From Rhizomys pruinosus (Eukaryota > Chordata > Mammalia > Rodentia > Spalacidae): DNA of 64,000 nucleotides. A program made the translations under genes and the position numbers. Of the stretch, positions 1 to 10,562 are shown piece after piece. Each line of letters opens with the position of its first letter. Position 1 is the first letter of the stretch. The notes beneath the pieces were generated by a model. That model did no database searches and was not told the origin of the DNA. It worked only from the letters and a program-made list of their open reading frames with translations. Location: the NCBI GenBank assembly GCA_009823505.1, contig VZQC01006272.1, forward strand, positions 39,137-103,136. The letters are read 5' to 3'.

Positions 1-171
1 ACAGATGAGCTTCTGCCCAGTGCCTGGTTTGGGGCCACTTAGGGTCAGCAAGGTGCCATTTGGATTGGAAGAGATGGCAGGCAATTGGAAAGAAACCCAG
101 ATACCATTCCCAAAGAGAGCTGGGACATTTTTCAATCTCTGCAGCAGAAATTTAAAAAAGTTATTTAAACA

Positions 172-420
172 GGGGCTGGAGAGATGGCCTAGCGGTTAAG
201 AGCGCCGACCGCTCTTGCAGAGGACCCGGGTTCGATCCCCAGCACCCACATGGCGGCTGAGAACCGTCTGAAACTCCAACTCCAGGAGAACTCCAGCTCC
301 AGGGGAATCCGACGCCCACTTCTGACCTCCGCGGCATTGCACGACACGGGTGCACAGACTTGCATGCAGACAGTACATTCGTACACATACAGAAAAAAAA
401 AAATTAATAAAAAAAAATTA
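172..420 (+). mobile_element. B2 SINE, complete, long-form subfamily
   Basis: Full-length tRNA-derived SINE. The pol III A box (around 'tggcctagcggttaag') and B box ('ggttcgatcc') look intact, the body is rich in CpG, and the tail is A-rich. A 16-bp direct repeat (aaaaaagttatttaaa, 154-169 and 421-436) is the target-site duplication. The 3' body has an internal duplication of the 'aactccag.tccagg' segment. Retained CpG suggests a young copy. Open frames inside it are not genes. Confidence 0.95.
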
Positions 421-440
421 AAAAAAGTTATTTAAAACAA

Positions 441-652
441 TATTTTATTATTTTACTGTACGTGTGTGTATTGCCTGCATGTGGGTAAGTGCAGCTGTGT
501 CATCCAGTGCCTGTGGAGGTCAGAAGAGGATGGCGGACTCCCTAGGAACTGGAGTTACGGGCTGTTAGCCACCATGTGGGTGTTGGGAATCAAACCTGGT
601 CTCCTGCAAGAGCAGCCATTGCTCTTAGTGGCGAGGCTATCTCTCCAGCCCC
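441..652 (-). mobile_element. B2 SINE, older copy
   Basis: Reverse-strand B2: it reads from the A/T-rich tail at the left to the typical 5' end 'ctctccagcccc' at the right. It is diverged from the CpG-rich young copies, with most CpG positions lost. Confidence 0.9.
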
Positions 653-1051
653 CACCCCCAGCTTCTTAACCACTGAGCCATCTTTCAGGCCTCAGCAACA
701 GAAAATTAAAAAAAAACAACAAAAAACCGGAAAGACTCTGGTTTCAATTGGAAATGTCTACAGTTACAAAGAAGAGCTGTTGAGGGGTGTGAGCTTGGTG
801 GGTCACCCCAGGGAGCCTCCTTCCTTCCTAATGACCTGGGGCAGCACACTGAAGCTGTCTCTCTTAGGCTTGGCAGCCTGGACTGTTTGCCCCAAGTCTC
901 AACTTCCCTTCATTCACCCCTGTGTGTATTTCCATTAATTGGCAGCACATTCTTCAAAGGAGGTTGCGTGAGAAATGTTGGCAGCTGAAGAGGCTGAGCT
1001 TAGATCCAATCTCAACAGCGGGAGCCCCTTTCTTCCCTAGCCTAAACAGAT
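653..1051. other. Single-copy interval, nothing recognised
   Basis: Contains an A-rich stretch near 700-727 and otherwise ordinary sequence. I see no coding signal, no RNA gene and no recognisable repeat. Confidence 0.5.
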
Positions 1052-1173
1052 CCCCGCCCTGCCCCTGCCCCTGCCTGCCGCCTGCCTGCTGCTGCCCTTG
1101 CTGCCTGCCCCCCCCCCCCCCCCCCGCCGCCCCGCCCCGCCCCGTCCCGTCCCGCCCCGCCCCGCCCCGCCCC
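1052..1173. repeat. C-rich low-complexity tract with (CCCCG)n
   Basis: A pyrimidine-rich block ends in an uninterrupted run of 18 C (1108-1125) followed by degenerate CCCCG/CCCGT units to 1173. It contains repeated CCGCCC/CCCGCC Sp1-type GC boxes, and on the minus strand dense G-runs. Proline/alanine-rich open frames here are composition artefacts. Confidence 0.9.
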
Positions 1174-1625
1174 TAGAGGTACAAGCTGGCTTTGAAATTC
1201 CAGGCAAAATGTTCAGGTGTAGCCTTATTTTGGCACAAGCTTTAATTCCTGTTATTTTAAGAGTTTATGCCCATCGCCTCCCTTTCCACATATAACTTAA
1301 TGAAAGTCACGTGTGAGAGGAGAGTATCTTCTCCTACCCACACACTCCAATCGGCCGAGTCAAGGTTCATGTGCTAGTCTCCAAGGCAGGTTTACAGGTT
1401 CACGCTGTTTCAGAGCACCTGGTACCGGGCGTTGTGGATCCTGGTGTTGTAGTTCAGATTATGGCCACGAGAGGGAGCACGATGCTTTGAAAAACCACCC
1501 GGATCTTCCCCAATGTTCCTGCCAAAGGGAAACAGACCTTTTTGTAGCCCTGATACTGCCAGTTGTCTCCACACATGAGCCGCTAATGAGATAACCAGAG
1601 GTTTCTTGCAGGAAATTGGAGAATT
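1174..1625. other. Single-copy interval
   Basis: No recognisable repeat or gene. A CTCF-like word lies at 1463-1480 (separate entry). Short open frames on both strands show no family resemblance that I can identify. Confidence 0.5.
1463..1480 (+). promoter_or_regulatory. CTCF-like site (weak)
   Basis: The word 'ggccacgagagggagcac' fits the CTCF core CCACNAGRGGGC with about three departures from the strongest consensus, in otherwise single-copy DNA. It is motif evidence only. Confidence 0.3.
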
Positions 1626-1970
1626 CAAGGAGAGACACTAGCGCAAAAGTTAAGTTCTGTAAATAATTAATACCGCAGCTCAGCCGGTGGGTGTGGATCT
1701 CCCTGGCCACAATCATTGGCATTTAAAGCTTTAAGTGGGCATTGGATAGAGGTTGGATTCCTGTCTTAATGAGTAAGTCAGAATATGTCCCCCCAGGCAC
1801 CATTAATTGTTAAAAACTGACCTTTGAGCTGCGTTGGAAAGAAGTGCCGATTAATAACATTTTGGTCACCAGAACTCCTGTGATAATTACCTTTGGCGAT
1901 CTGCAGCAGCTGTAAAGAGATCTGGGACAGATCTTTTGTGGTAGAGTTATGGGTTTAGAAATCCAGGAAA
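1626..1970. promoter_or_regulatory. Candidate conserved non-coding element
   Basis: SINE-free sequence with clustered homeodomain cores (aataattaatacc, ccattaattgttaa, gattaataac, gataattacc), an E-box CAGCTG in 'gcagcagctgtaaag', and 'ggtcacc'. Motif density in unique DNA resembles developmental enhancers. Conservation cannot be tested here, so this is inference. Confidence 0.35.
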
Positions 1971-1977
1971 ATAATGG

Positions 1978-1980
<3 letters not shown>

Positions 1981-2023
<43 letters not shown>
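1981..2023. repeat. (TG)n microsatellite
   Basis: About 20 uninterrupted TG units with no attached SINE. Confidence 0.97.
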
Positions 2024-2027
<4 letters not shown>

Positions 2028-2455
2028 AGTTGGGATGTTTCTAAGAGTCTACTGGACCCCGTACACCACACGAAGTGCTTGGGGGCGATGACTTCTGCTA
2101 GATGTCTGTAACAGTCTAGTAAGTGGGAGCTTTTATTCTTGATTTTAGAAGAAGGAATGGGTGAGGAGTAACTGAATATTTGCTCAAGGTCTTCTCATGG
2201 CAGAACTGGGGTTTGAATTCTGGGTGGTGTAGCCCCACGCTCTGGCCATCAGACAGTGCCGATGCCATGTGAAAAGGCAGTGTGCAAGGTGGAAGTTGGC
2301 GAGGCAGGAATAAGGAAGGCAAAATCCTGAGCCACGGAGCTCACAGTGTAGACAAGGTCAGTAGTCCTTAAGCAAGTAAACAAATGGAAAACAGAACGAA
2401 TGCTTTCTGCTCTTATCGTGCTGGGCATGGAGCCCAGGGCCTGCTGTGTGCTTGG
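2024..2455. other. Single-copy interval
   Basis: No repeat or coding signal recognised. Confidence 0.45.
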
Positions 2456-2792
2456 TGTGTTGGTTCTTTTTTTTATTGCTGTGACAAAATAGCTGAGAAA
2501 AGGACTTAAGGAAAGAAGGCTCCATCCATCATCACTGGGGAGTCAAGGATGCTGAGCTGGAGGCAGAGCAGCAGGTCACATGCATCTGCAGTCAGGGGCA
2601 GAGAGGCACGAATGCCGGTGCTCAGATCCCTTTCTCAGGACCGCAGCCCATGGGATGGTGCCGCACATGGTTGGAGTGGTTCTTTGCACCTTAACTAAGC
2701 CATCTAGAAAGTCCCTCACAGACACACCCAGGAACTTGTCCTAAGTGATTCTAGATTCTAGATCAAGTTGATAGTGAATAAGGAACACCACA
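2456..2792 (-). mobile_element. MaLR-type LTR (MT/ORR-like), diverged
   Basis: Antisense LTR: begins near 'tgtgttggttc', has the typical 'attgctgtgacaaaatagc' segment and ends in '..aacaccaca', the complement of a TG start. Length (about 340 bp) suits a solo MaLR LTR. No clear flanking duplication was found. Confidence 0.6.
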
Positions 2793-3713
2793 GTGGGCAA
2801 GTGCTGTGCCACCCAGCTATGCCCCAGCCTCAAGATACTTTTAGGGGGACCTTTGATGGACAGCACAGTGGGTGCAGGGAAGAAGGGTGCTTTCTATAGG
2901 CTGCCAGGAAAGGCAGCAAGGAGAAAGGGTGGGCAAATGACCCTCAGGAGAAGGTCCTATCCTGAGCAAAAGCCCTAAAGTGTGATCTGGGCTGGGTGAG
3001 GTGAGAGAAAACAGGTCTGTAAGGTTGGACTTAGGGAGTGAGATGGCCTGGATTTTGTAGATCTCTGTCCCTCCTGTCATACCATGGGCTCCCCAAACTG
3101 TCTAGCCAGGAGTCCCTCTTTGTCAGACATATGTGCCACTGTCAAATATAAGACAAGCCTATGGCTAGATTCCAGCTCATTTCACCTTTTTTTTTTCTTA
3201 AAAAAAAATAACAAACCCAAACATTTAATTCATCCTTGCTTGCCTCCCTGGTTCCCAAAGGAAGACCCAGCTGCCAACTCCCTCTTTATTCTAATCTCCC
3301 TCTGGCTTCCTCCATCTGCTTTAGACCCTAGTAGAAGCTGGCACCGTCAACCCTGGCCCATCAAGCCCTACATCTTGTTTAACCTGATGAGCTGTGACAC
3401 CAGCCTCAGTTCAAGGGCAAGGGGGGCCTTTGGATGACACACCAGGGAGGCAAAGAGAAGTGGGCCGGGTCAGCATCGAGGAGGCTGCTGGGTGGCGTGT
3501 GCGTGAATGGATGGCCACTCAGCTGGTCATCGACCAGAACCAACTAACTGATTTCTGGCCCTCTAATATCATGGTAGATCCAGCAGCTATTAAAATATGA
3601 CCTGGTATCATATTTGGGCCAAGAAATTAAATTTAAAGTCTCCATTGTTCAACATTTGGGGACCATTCTGGAGGGAATCTGTACCAGAGGGATCGGTTAA
3701 GAAGTCAAAAGAG
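2793..3713. other. Single-copy interval
   Basis: About 0.9 kb without a recognised repeat. A short T-run/A-run junction lies near 3188-3210. Open frames up to 117 codons exist on the plus strand (3084-3437), but they lack domain-like composition and are not supported as genes. Confidence 0.45.
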
Positions 3714-3868
3714 GCTGGGCATGGTGGCACACACCTTTAATCCCAGAACTTGGGAGGCAAAGGCAGGCAGGTCTCTGTGAGTTCAAGGCCAGCCTGGTCT
3801 TAGTAGCAAGTTCTAGGACAGCTGGGGCTACAGGGAGACCCTGTCTCAAAAAGACCAACAACAATGAA
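3714..3868 (+). mobile_element. B1 SINE
   Basis: Complete 7SL-derived monomer from 'gctgggcatggtgg' to an A-rich tail. Flanking direct repeat 'aagtcaaaaga' (3702-3712 and 3872-3882) marks the target-site duplication. Confidence 0.95.
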
Positions 3869-4028
3869 AGAAAGTCAAAAGAACAGACCCATAGGGGAAG
3901 GCTCTACCAGAGTCCAGGTTAGAATCACACTGGCAGGTACCCAGAAAGCTGTTAACTGAGCAGTTAGTTGTAATTTTTTTCCAGTTCAAGCAGAAAAATC
4001 CATTGTTCCCTTCTTTGCATTTAAGGGA

Positions 4029-4029
<1 letters not shown>

Positions 4030-4072
<43 letters not shown>
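4030..4072. repeat. (AT)n microsatellite at a B1 tail
   Basis: About 20 AT units lie between the left target-site duplication and the poly-T side of the reverse-strand B1, so it probably grew in the SINE tail. Confidence 0.95.
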
Positions 4073-4078
<6 letters not shown>

Positions 4079-4223
4079 TTTGATCTTTTTGAGATAGGGT
4101 CTCTCTGTAGCCCCAGTTGGCCTGGAACTCGCTCTGTAGACCAGGCTCACCTTGAACTCACAGAGATCCACTTGCCTATGCCTCCCAAGTGCTAGGATTA
4201 AAGGCATGCTCCACCATGCCTGG
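4073..4223 (-). mobile_element. B1 SINE
   Basis: Complete reverse-strand B1, from 'tttttgagatagggtctc' to 'caccatgcctggc'. Imperfect target-site duplications 'catttaagggaata' (4018-4031) and 'catttaaggaaata' (4224-4237) bracket the B1 plus its AT tail. Confidence 0.95.
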
Positions 4224-4274
4224 CCATTTAAGGAAATATTAAAGGGAGTATCTGTTAAATTTCCTAATTTGTCC

Positions 4275-4650
4275 TCAGAGAGGGTAGGGGCGATAGCTCA
4301 CTTGGTAGGGTGCTGGCTGTATAAACATGATGACTTAAGTTTGGATTCCCAGCACCCACATATGAGTCAGGCAAGTCATTGTAACCCCAGCTCAGGGGAG
4401 ATGGACACAGGAAGACCTCTGGGGGTTCCTGGCCGGGCAGCTTAGTAGCAATGGCAAGCTCAGGTTCAGCGAGAGACACCATCTCAAGAAGTAAGTGGGT
4501 ATCCAGGTGTGGTGGGTGGCACATGCCTTCAATCCCAGCATTGGGGAGGGAGAAGGACTAGATCTCAGTGATCTTGAGGCCTCCTTCATCTACATAGGGA
4601 GCTCTGGGCCAGCCCAGACTACATAGTGAGAGCCTGTCTCAAAAAGAAAG
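4275..4650 (+). mobile_element. B4/RSINE2-type SINE followed by an old B1
   Basis: The first part (to about 4497) has the B4-type tRNA-like head ('gatagctcacttggtagggtgctggc') and body. From about 4500 a diverged B1 body ('ggtgtggtgggtggcacatgccttcaatcccagc') runs to 'cctgtctcaaaaag'. Both are old and lack clear duplications. Confidence 0.7.
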
Positions 4651-5674
4651 AAGTAGAGGACAACAGAAGGCACTTGAGGGCTGGCGACCCAGGTCGCTGT
4701 GATGGCTGCTTGCGTGACTGCCTGCGGTGGGTTTGTACCAGGACGCAGTGTCATTAGTTAGGCTGGGGCTGGGGCCTCTGTGTCCAGAGCTGAGATCCCC
4801 TATGGCCTGGGCACAAGGAGCCATGCAGCCCAGGGTTTGTCTTCATCTGCCATCGCAGCTGTGGAGACAGAGAGCAGACTGGCACAGCAGGGCACCGTGA
4901 GGACACTGGCAGGAAAAAGCTCCTGAGCACAGAATTTCTAGCCTATTCCTTTTAGTACCAGGGAAGGAGCATATGCCCTAATTCTGAGCACTAGCTTGTA
5001 TGTGATTGTGCATATGTGTGTGCTTGCATGTAGAGGTCTGAGGTAAACAAAACAATGCTAAGAAACCAGAAACCAAATACAATCTGCATATTAAGTTACT
5101 TTAGCTGTTTCATTGAAATTCACTTTAAAAATGATTACTGCTTTTAAAACTTGTCCCTGGACTTGAACGACAGTTTCAAATCTCAATATAAAAATGAACA
5201 TAATTGTGGCTCTCTACTGAACTGCTTTTGCGCCAAACTCACAGGGTCTGCTTTCCTTCCCTGGAACTGACAGGACACACTGGGAACTCTCTCACAAAGC
5301 CACCGTAGGCAGCAATGCACGTGATCATCTTCATGATGTGGCTCCCAGCCCCTCATGGGACATGTTTGGATGGAGCTTGGCTGCACTGTTCCAGGAACCA
5401 GACCCAACTTGCTCTGTGGAAACTGCTCAAATGTGAAGCTCTGTGGAAACCGCTCAAATGCGAAGCTCTGTGCTGGCACCTCAGCTCGCAATCCACTCCC
5501 AGGGAAGCCCTGTCAGCTACTCGACAGAACAGGGCAGCAGCTGTTGACTCCTCATTCAAAGCCTCACTACAGGGCCACAGCGAGACCTTCCGCCATCAAG
5601 CAGCCTCTCCTCTCGCCCCCTTGCAGATACCTACTCAAGCTCCCTCTCTCTACATTCATCCATTTTCGCTACTT
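4651..5674. other. Single-copy interval
   Basis: About 1 kb with no recognised transposon. It includes a 27-bp tandem repeat (separate entry). Overlapping open frames of 100-126 codons near 5183-5695 on both strands are kept open by that repeat and are not convincing genes. Confidence 0.45.
5412..5475. repeat. 27-bp tandem repeat, about 2.3 copies
   Basis: Units start at 5412, 5439 and 5466 ('ctctgtggaaactgctcaaa' and variants). The length is a multiple of three, so it leaves surrounding frames open. Confidence 0.9.
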
Positions 5675-5850
5675 CGTATGAATCATATAAGGTGATCATT
5701 AGTGTCTGAAGTTTTCCCTTAGCATCATGGTTTTGAGATTCATGCATGTGGAGCATATTGGTATAGTGATTCCTTTTTATGACCTGAATAATATTCCACT
5801 GTAGACTTGTTGTGCCCACCAGATCGCCTTCTAAACATTTGTTTTTTGCC
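5675..5850 (-). mobile_element. Old L1 fragment
   Basis: Contains diverged antisense L1 3'-end words such as 'aataatattccactgta' and 'gagattcatgcatgtggagca', recognisable from ancient mammalian L1. Confidence 0.65.
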
Positions 5851-5929
5851 CATAGATGAGCGCTCCTACCAGCTCTGGTCAGAGAAGCTTCTTCGTGCAG
5901 TGGGTGCTGGTTACTGCAGAGGCTCCTGA

Positions 5930-6460
5930 CTGCTTAAAGAGAGTAAGTGTCTGTTGAGTGCTCAGTCCTAAATGCAATCTGTCCCCACTTCCTCCAAGGC
6001 TCAGGGGACATCTCGCAGAGGGCTCAGACAGGATAGGAGAGCCAGAGGAAGGGGCGGAGTGTTGTGGAGCGCTGTCTTCTGCCACGACAGGGCACTGCAG
6101 TCCTGGACTCCCTGTAGCCATGGTTACCTGCATGCATTTTATCATGGGTGGAGGAGGGTTCACAAGACCCTGCCCACCTCTGAGGGTCTACAGCAGTTAG
6201 TTAATGGTCTCTGGGGCTGGAAGGGACATTTTCTTCCTTGATGTGCCTTCTGCACTGCACACTGGACTCCTGTAAATAATGCTCCTGTAAGCAGCCCTAG
6301 GTAAACTCTGGGGTTAAAAGAGACATGAAAGTAGAGTAGTGGGGGGCTGGCTGAAAAGAGGATTAGCAGGAGTAGGAGGTAGGCAGGGGGCGTAGTTAAT
6401 GAGGGAGATGAATATCAAATATACATATGCATATATGTCAAGAAACTCATGAGTTATGCT
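5930..6460 (+). mobile_element. Rodent L1 3' UTR fragment
   Basis: The order of 'aaggctcaggggacatctcgcagag', '..gagccagaggaagggg..', a 'cacgacagggcactgcag' segment and a G-rich end matches rodent L1 3' UTR architecture. No ORF2 precedes it, so it is 5'-truncated. Confidence 0.6.
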
Positions 6461-6467
6461 AATATAA

Positions 6468-6529
6468 TATTCCATTGTGTGTGTATATATGTGTGTATGT
6501 GTAGACACACATATATACACAATGGAATA
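6468..6529. repeat. Inverted repeat with 24-bp arms
   Basis: The left arm (6468-6495) and right arm (6506-6529, 'cacacatatatacacaatgg' plus 'aata') are complementary apart from four extra TG bases in the left arm. The loop is about 10 nt. Confidence 0.9.
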
Positions 6530-6639
6530 CTGTTAGGATGCTTCTCATTTCACTGGCAGATCTATATTCCTGTCTACATTTGTATGTAGTGATTTGTCCA
6601 TTCATTTGTTCATGTATAACATTTTCAGCTACCTGTTAC

Positions 6640-6760
6640 TGAGCAAGTTTCCTAGCCTCAGTAAGCCTCAGTCTTCCCATCTGTAGCAGTATTCTTCCCT
6701 TGTTAGGAGGAGTGTGGCGATGTGTATTACCTGCCTGGCACCACTCCATACAGGGTTGAT
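6640..6760 (+). mobile_element. MIR SINE fragment
   Basis: The segment 'gcaagtttcctagcctcag' followed by 'taagcctcagtcttcccatc' and a later 'ctgcctggcacc' matches the core and tail of the ancient mammalian MIR. Confidence 0.7.
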
Positions 6761-7271
6761 ATTGAAGTGTCAGTGGTGCTGACAATTGGTACTGCTGTTG
6801 TTCCCGGGGCTTCTCAGAAGTGGACCCTTTAGTAAGACTTTGTATTCAGGTGATTCCTTTGGGAAACAATCCCAATGAAGTATCTTTAGGAGGCTTGGGA
6901 AGCAGGTGGGAAGGGACAGACTCCATTTGAGTATGTTATCAAGCCAGCCCACCCCTGGGCACCTGCTCAGGTCTTGGGGCAGCTTGGGATCAAGGGTGGG
7001 GCACAACTCAGAGATGCCTGACCACAGGGTCGGGGCTGAGCATCTATCCCCAAACTCCCATTAAGGCTGATGTAGGAAGTGAGGAGGGGTCTGAAAGCCA
7101 CAGCCAGGAGAGACAGGTGTGGTTCTTCTGTGATGCCCCAGTGCGCAGCAGGCAACGGCCAGGCAGATATGGTTCTTCCTGGATGCTTGTGCCTTCTGCA
7201 CTGCACACTGGACTCTACTCACTCTGAGCATGTGCACTCCCTGTGCTTCTCCAGGCTGGGTTGACAGCTTA
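6761..7271. other. Single-copy interval
   Basis: No repeat or gene recognised. Short open frames on both strands are unremarkable. Confidence 0.45.
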
Positions 7272-7284
7272 AGAGTATACTGAG

Positions 7285-7440
7285 CTTGCCAGGTGTGGTG
7301 GTGCACTCCTTTAATCCCACCACTCGAGAGGCAGAGGCAGGCAGTTCTCTGTGAGTTCAAGGCCAGCCTGGTCTACATAGTGAGCTCCAGGCCAGCTGGG
7401 ACTAAAGGGATACTCTGTCTCAAAAAGATAAAAAAAAAAG
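7285..7440 (+). mobile_element. B1 SINE
   Basis: Complete B1 with an A-rich tail. Perfect 13-bp duplication 'gagtatactgagc' at 7272-7284 and 7441-7453. Confidence 0.95.
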
Positions 7441-7453
7441 GAGTATACTGAGC

Positions 7454-8185
7454 CTGTTTCCAAACCTATTTATGTCATTTGAGAATCATTTAACATAGAT
7501 GGTTTACACTGAGTGGATGGAAGAATAAATTGAGTATTGAATGCCATCCTACTGAATACACATGCAAAAGTGGCTAGTTCTCAGAAAACTATGGTGAATA
7601 CTTTGGGAAGATAATTTACTATTTGCTATTAAATTACACATGGATACAATGGCTATTAAATATCAAAGTTTTGGTGAAATTTAGAAGAATTCCACACTCA
7701 CATGGCTGTGAAACTCAGAAGCACTCTGGCCCCTTGGTGAGCACTGTTGCCTTCATGTCTAGCTGCTCTCTGCCTTTGTTCTGGGTTCTGGGAAGTATGT
7801 GAGTTCCCAGATTTCTTCAGAGTGGATGTGTCTGCAACCCTGTTCTTACTGAATGATAGATAGGTCAGTATTCCTGGAAAGGGGAGTCATTGTGAGTAAA
7901 ACTGATGTAAGGGTCACACCTGCTTCATCTTGTTCCTGTTTCAAATGTACACATAGTGTCTGGAGATGCAGCAGCCATTTTGTGACCACAGGACTACAAT
8001 GAGGCAGGAGAAATGTGCTTGGGTATTTTACAGTATCCTGTAGACAGCGCACCAATACTGAGATATCTGTTGGATTTCCAAGATAACCAAATGCTTGTAT
8101 TGCTTAAACCTTTGTTACTTGAAGTCTAAGACATTCTCAATTGATATCAGCTCTTCAAAGACTTTGATTTTAGAACTCATAGATG
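7454..8185. other. Single-copy interval
   Basis: About 730 bp without a recognised repeat, gene or RNA. Confidence 0.45.
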
Positions 8186-8190
8186 GTACC

Positions 8191-8547
8191 TGTATTAGTC
8201 ACTTTTCTGTTGCTGTGATAAAACACCATGACCAAAGGAACTTATAAAAGGAAGAGTTTATTTGAGCTTACGATTGACCGTTCCAGGGAATTAGAGTCCA
8301 TTGTGGTGGGAGGCATGGCGGCTGGAGCTGGAGCAGTAAGGTGAGGGTCACATCTTGCAATGAGCACAGGAAGCAGAGAGAGCAACTGGAGACCGCAAGG
8401 CCTGTTAAACTCACTAAGCCTGCCCTCACTGACATACTTCCTCCAGCACAGCCACACCTTCTAAGACCTCCAAGAACAGTGCCACCAACTGGAGACAAAT
8501 GTCTGAACACTTAAAACCTATGGGGGACACTCATTCAAACCACCACA
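8191..8547 (-). mobile_element. Solo MaLR (MT-type) LTR with 5-bp TSD
   Basis: A 357-bp LTR bounded by TG..CA ('tgtattagtcac' to 'caaaccaccaca'), antisense. Perfect 5-bp target duplication GTACC at 8186-8190 and 8548-8552 proves the borders. No internal sequence remains, so it is a recombined solo LTR. Confidence 0.92.
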
Positions 8548-8552
8548 GTACC

Positions 8553-8905
8553 TTATGGGTATGGTTTTATATAGGAAAAACAATGTACAACTCCATCTTC
8601 AAAGGCACTGGTCATTTATAAAGACTTTGGTTAATAATGACCCTTCTACATATTACAAGTCAAAATGAAAGTGTATGTGTGACCCAGTACATGAAGAGCA
8701 TTAATCAAATGTACTTGAGGGACAGTCTATAGGACTCTGACTAGTATTTCTGAAGACTGTCAAGACTTTGAAGAACAAGGGTGACTGGAGAGGCTGTCAC
8801 AATCTGGAGGAGGCTTGGGGGACAGCTGCTCTCCATGCTCATGGTATGTATGCTGGGTTAGTGGAGCTTGGAGTAGATGAAGGCTATTAATTAAAAAAAT
8901 TGATA
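8553..8905. other. Single-copy interval
   Basis: AT-moderate sequence with nothing recognised. Confidence 0.45.
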
Positions 8906-9205
8906 TTAGCCAGGCATGGTGGTGTAGAAGCAGGAGGCTTTCAAGTTCAATGCTGACGTGGGTATTGGAGGAGTTACACTCTGTTTCATAATCCTAAGGC
9001 TGAGGGCTTGAGTAGCAGTTAACAGAGTTTACTACTCTTGCCCAACACCCACACCGGGTGGCTTGTGACAGCCTATAGCTCCGGCCCCAGGAGATCTGAT
9101 GCCTGTCCATATACATATAATCAAAAATCACAAAATAAATCCTAAAAAAATCTGAAAGCTGTAGCTTAGTAGAAGAGTGCCTGGCTCCTTGGCATCACCA
9201 AACGA
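8906..9205 (+). mobile_element. Cluster of decayed SINE fragments
   Basis: A B1 start ('agccaggcatggtggtg') is cut short near 8960. A B2-like body follows (about 8990-9145, with 'ggagatctgatgcctg' and an A-rich end). An ID-like scrap ('gctgtagcttagtagaagagtgcctgg') comes last. All are strongly diverged. Confidence 0.6.
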
Positions 9206-9406
9206 AAAACATTTAAGTGAAATTCACATAAAATCTGAAGTTTAGTGAATAAGATTTGCCAATATCAGCTTGGTTTTAAGAAGAACATCACGATATTATA
9301 AGATGCTAATGACAAGGGGCTGGGCAAGGCACATAGAATGCTCAGTTGTGGAAGATGACCTGCCAGTTCCAAATCTTTAAAAAATAGTTAACTACTGGGG
9401 GAAGGA

Positions 9407-9616
9407 GGGGCTGGAGAGATGGCTCAGCAGTTAGGAGCACTGGTTGTTCTTGCAGAGGACCTGGGTTCAATTCCCAGCACCCACATGGTGGCTAACAACC
9501 ATCTGTAACTCCAGTTTCAGGGGAATTTGATGTCTTCTTCTGACTCCATAGGCACTGCATGACATGGGTGCACTTACACACATGCAGGCAATACACTCAT
9601 ACACATAAAATAAGAA
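9407..9616 (+). mobile_element. B2 SINE
   Basis: Complete short-form B2, from 'ggggctggagagatggctca' to 'cacataaaataag'. Approximate duplications 'aaatagttaact' and 'aagtagctaact' flank it. Confidence 0.93.
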
Positions 9617-9683
9617 AAAGTAGCTAACTTAAAAATACTCTGAGAAAACCAAAACAAACAGCAACAACTAAAACAAAAACATT

Positions 9684-9998
9684 TGGCCCGGCATGGTGGC
9701 CCACACCTTTAATTTCAGCACTGTGGAGGCAGAGGCAGGTGGAGTTCTGTGAGTTCAAGGCCAGCTTGGTGTACAGAGTAAGTGCCAGGTCAGCTGGGAC
9801 TAAAGGGAGACCCTGTCTCAAAAATACCCAAAAAAAAAAAAAAAACCCAACAAACTCTGCGTATCCAGTGTTTAGTCCCAGCACTTGGGAAGCAGAGGCA
9901 GGCAGATCTCTGTGAGTTCAAGGTCATCCTGGTCTATGTAGTAAGTTCCAGGACAGCTGGGGCTATGGGGAGACCTTGTTTCAAAAAGACAAAAAATA
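9684..9998 (+). mobile_element. Two consecutive B1 SINEs
   Basis: A complete B1 (9684-9840) ends in a 17-base A-run. A second, 5'-truncated B1 (about 9867-9998) begins at 'tagtcccagcacttggg'. Both have the 'agctggg.cta..gggagacc' segment typical of this genome. Confidence 0.92.
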
Positions 9999-10004
9999 CT
10001 TTTG

Positions 10005-10400
10005 AGAGACTGTACATGATTAACACAGAGACTCAACTGGTCAAAGAGCAGTGGAGTGTGTAGCACCAAGTGTGACACCTTTATCACATGCCTTCCACTC
10101 AGGGAACATCACAGAGGAAGGGGCAGAAGGAATGTCAGAGCAACGGCCTAGGAGCGCTGGGGTGGTCGGGACAAGCCAGCAGCAGTGCACTCATGAACTG
10201 ACAGAGGCTGGGATTGCATGCCCAAAACCTGTACAGGTTCAAGCCAGTCAAAATTCCAACATGGGGGTGGTCACAGAGACCCCACCCATTACCTGAGCAC
10301 CTATGACAGCTGGCACGTTCTCTTCAGGGTGTGGTCCCTGGCTGTTGCCAGTTCCAGCAGATCGGCCCACCTGAATATGCTTACAGACAGAACTAAAGAG
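10005..10400 (+). mobile_element. Rodent L1 3' UTR fragment
   Basis: Contains diagnostic rodent L1 3' UTR pieces in order: 'actcagggaacatcacagagg', 'cactcatgaactgaca', 'aagccagtcaaaattcc' and 'gaccccaccc..acctgagca'. ORF2 is absent. Confidence 0.7.
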
Positions 10401-10562
10401 ACACAGTGAGTTAGAGATTGAAGAAAAGGACGTAGAGTTGGAAGCCATGGTGAGGCATCTGAAAGGAGTTGAGGTGAATTTTCAAATAACTATTAAAACA
10501 CTCTGTGGTCATTGCTAATGGAGTTTGGGATTCCTTTGTGTAGACTTTGACTGATACAGAGT

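Noticed and set aside
172..420. Recurrent 60-75 codon frames with the same cysteine- and tryptophan-containing peptide across the window
   Set aside because: They are translations of B2 elements (both strands), so the repeated protein is only the repeated SINE.
922..1295. Proline-rich open frames
   Set aside because: Produced by the C-run and CCCCG repeat; composition artefact.
5183..5695. Overlapping 102-126 codon frames
   Set aside because: Kept open by a 27-bp tandem repeat and present on both strands.
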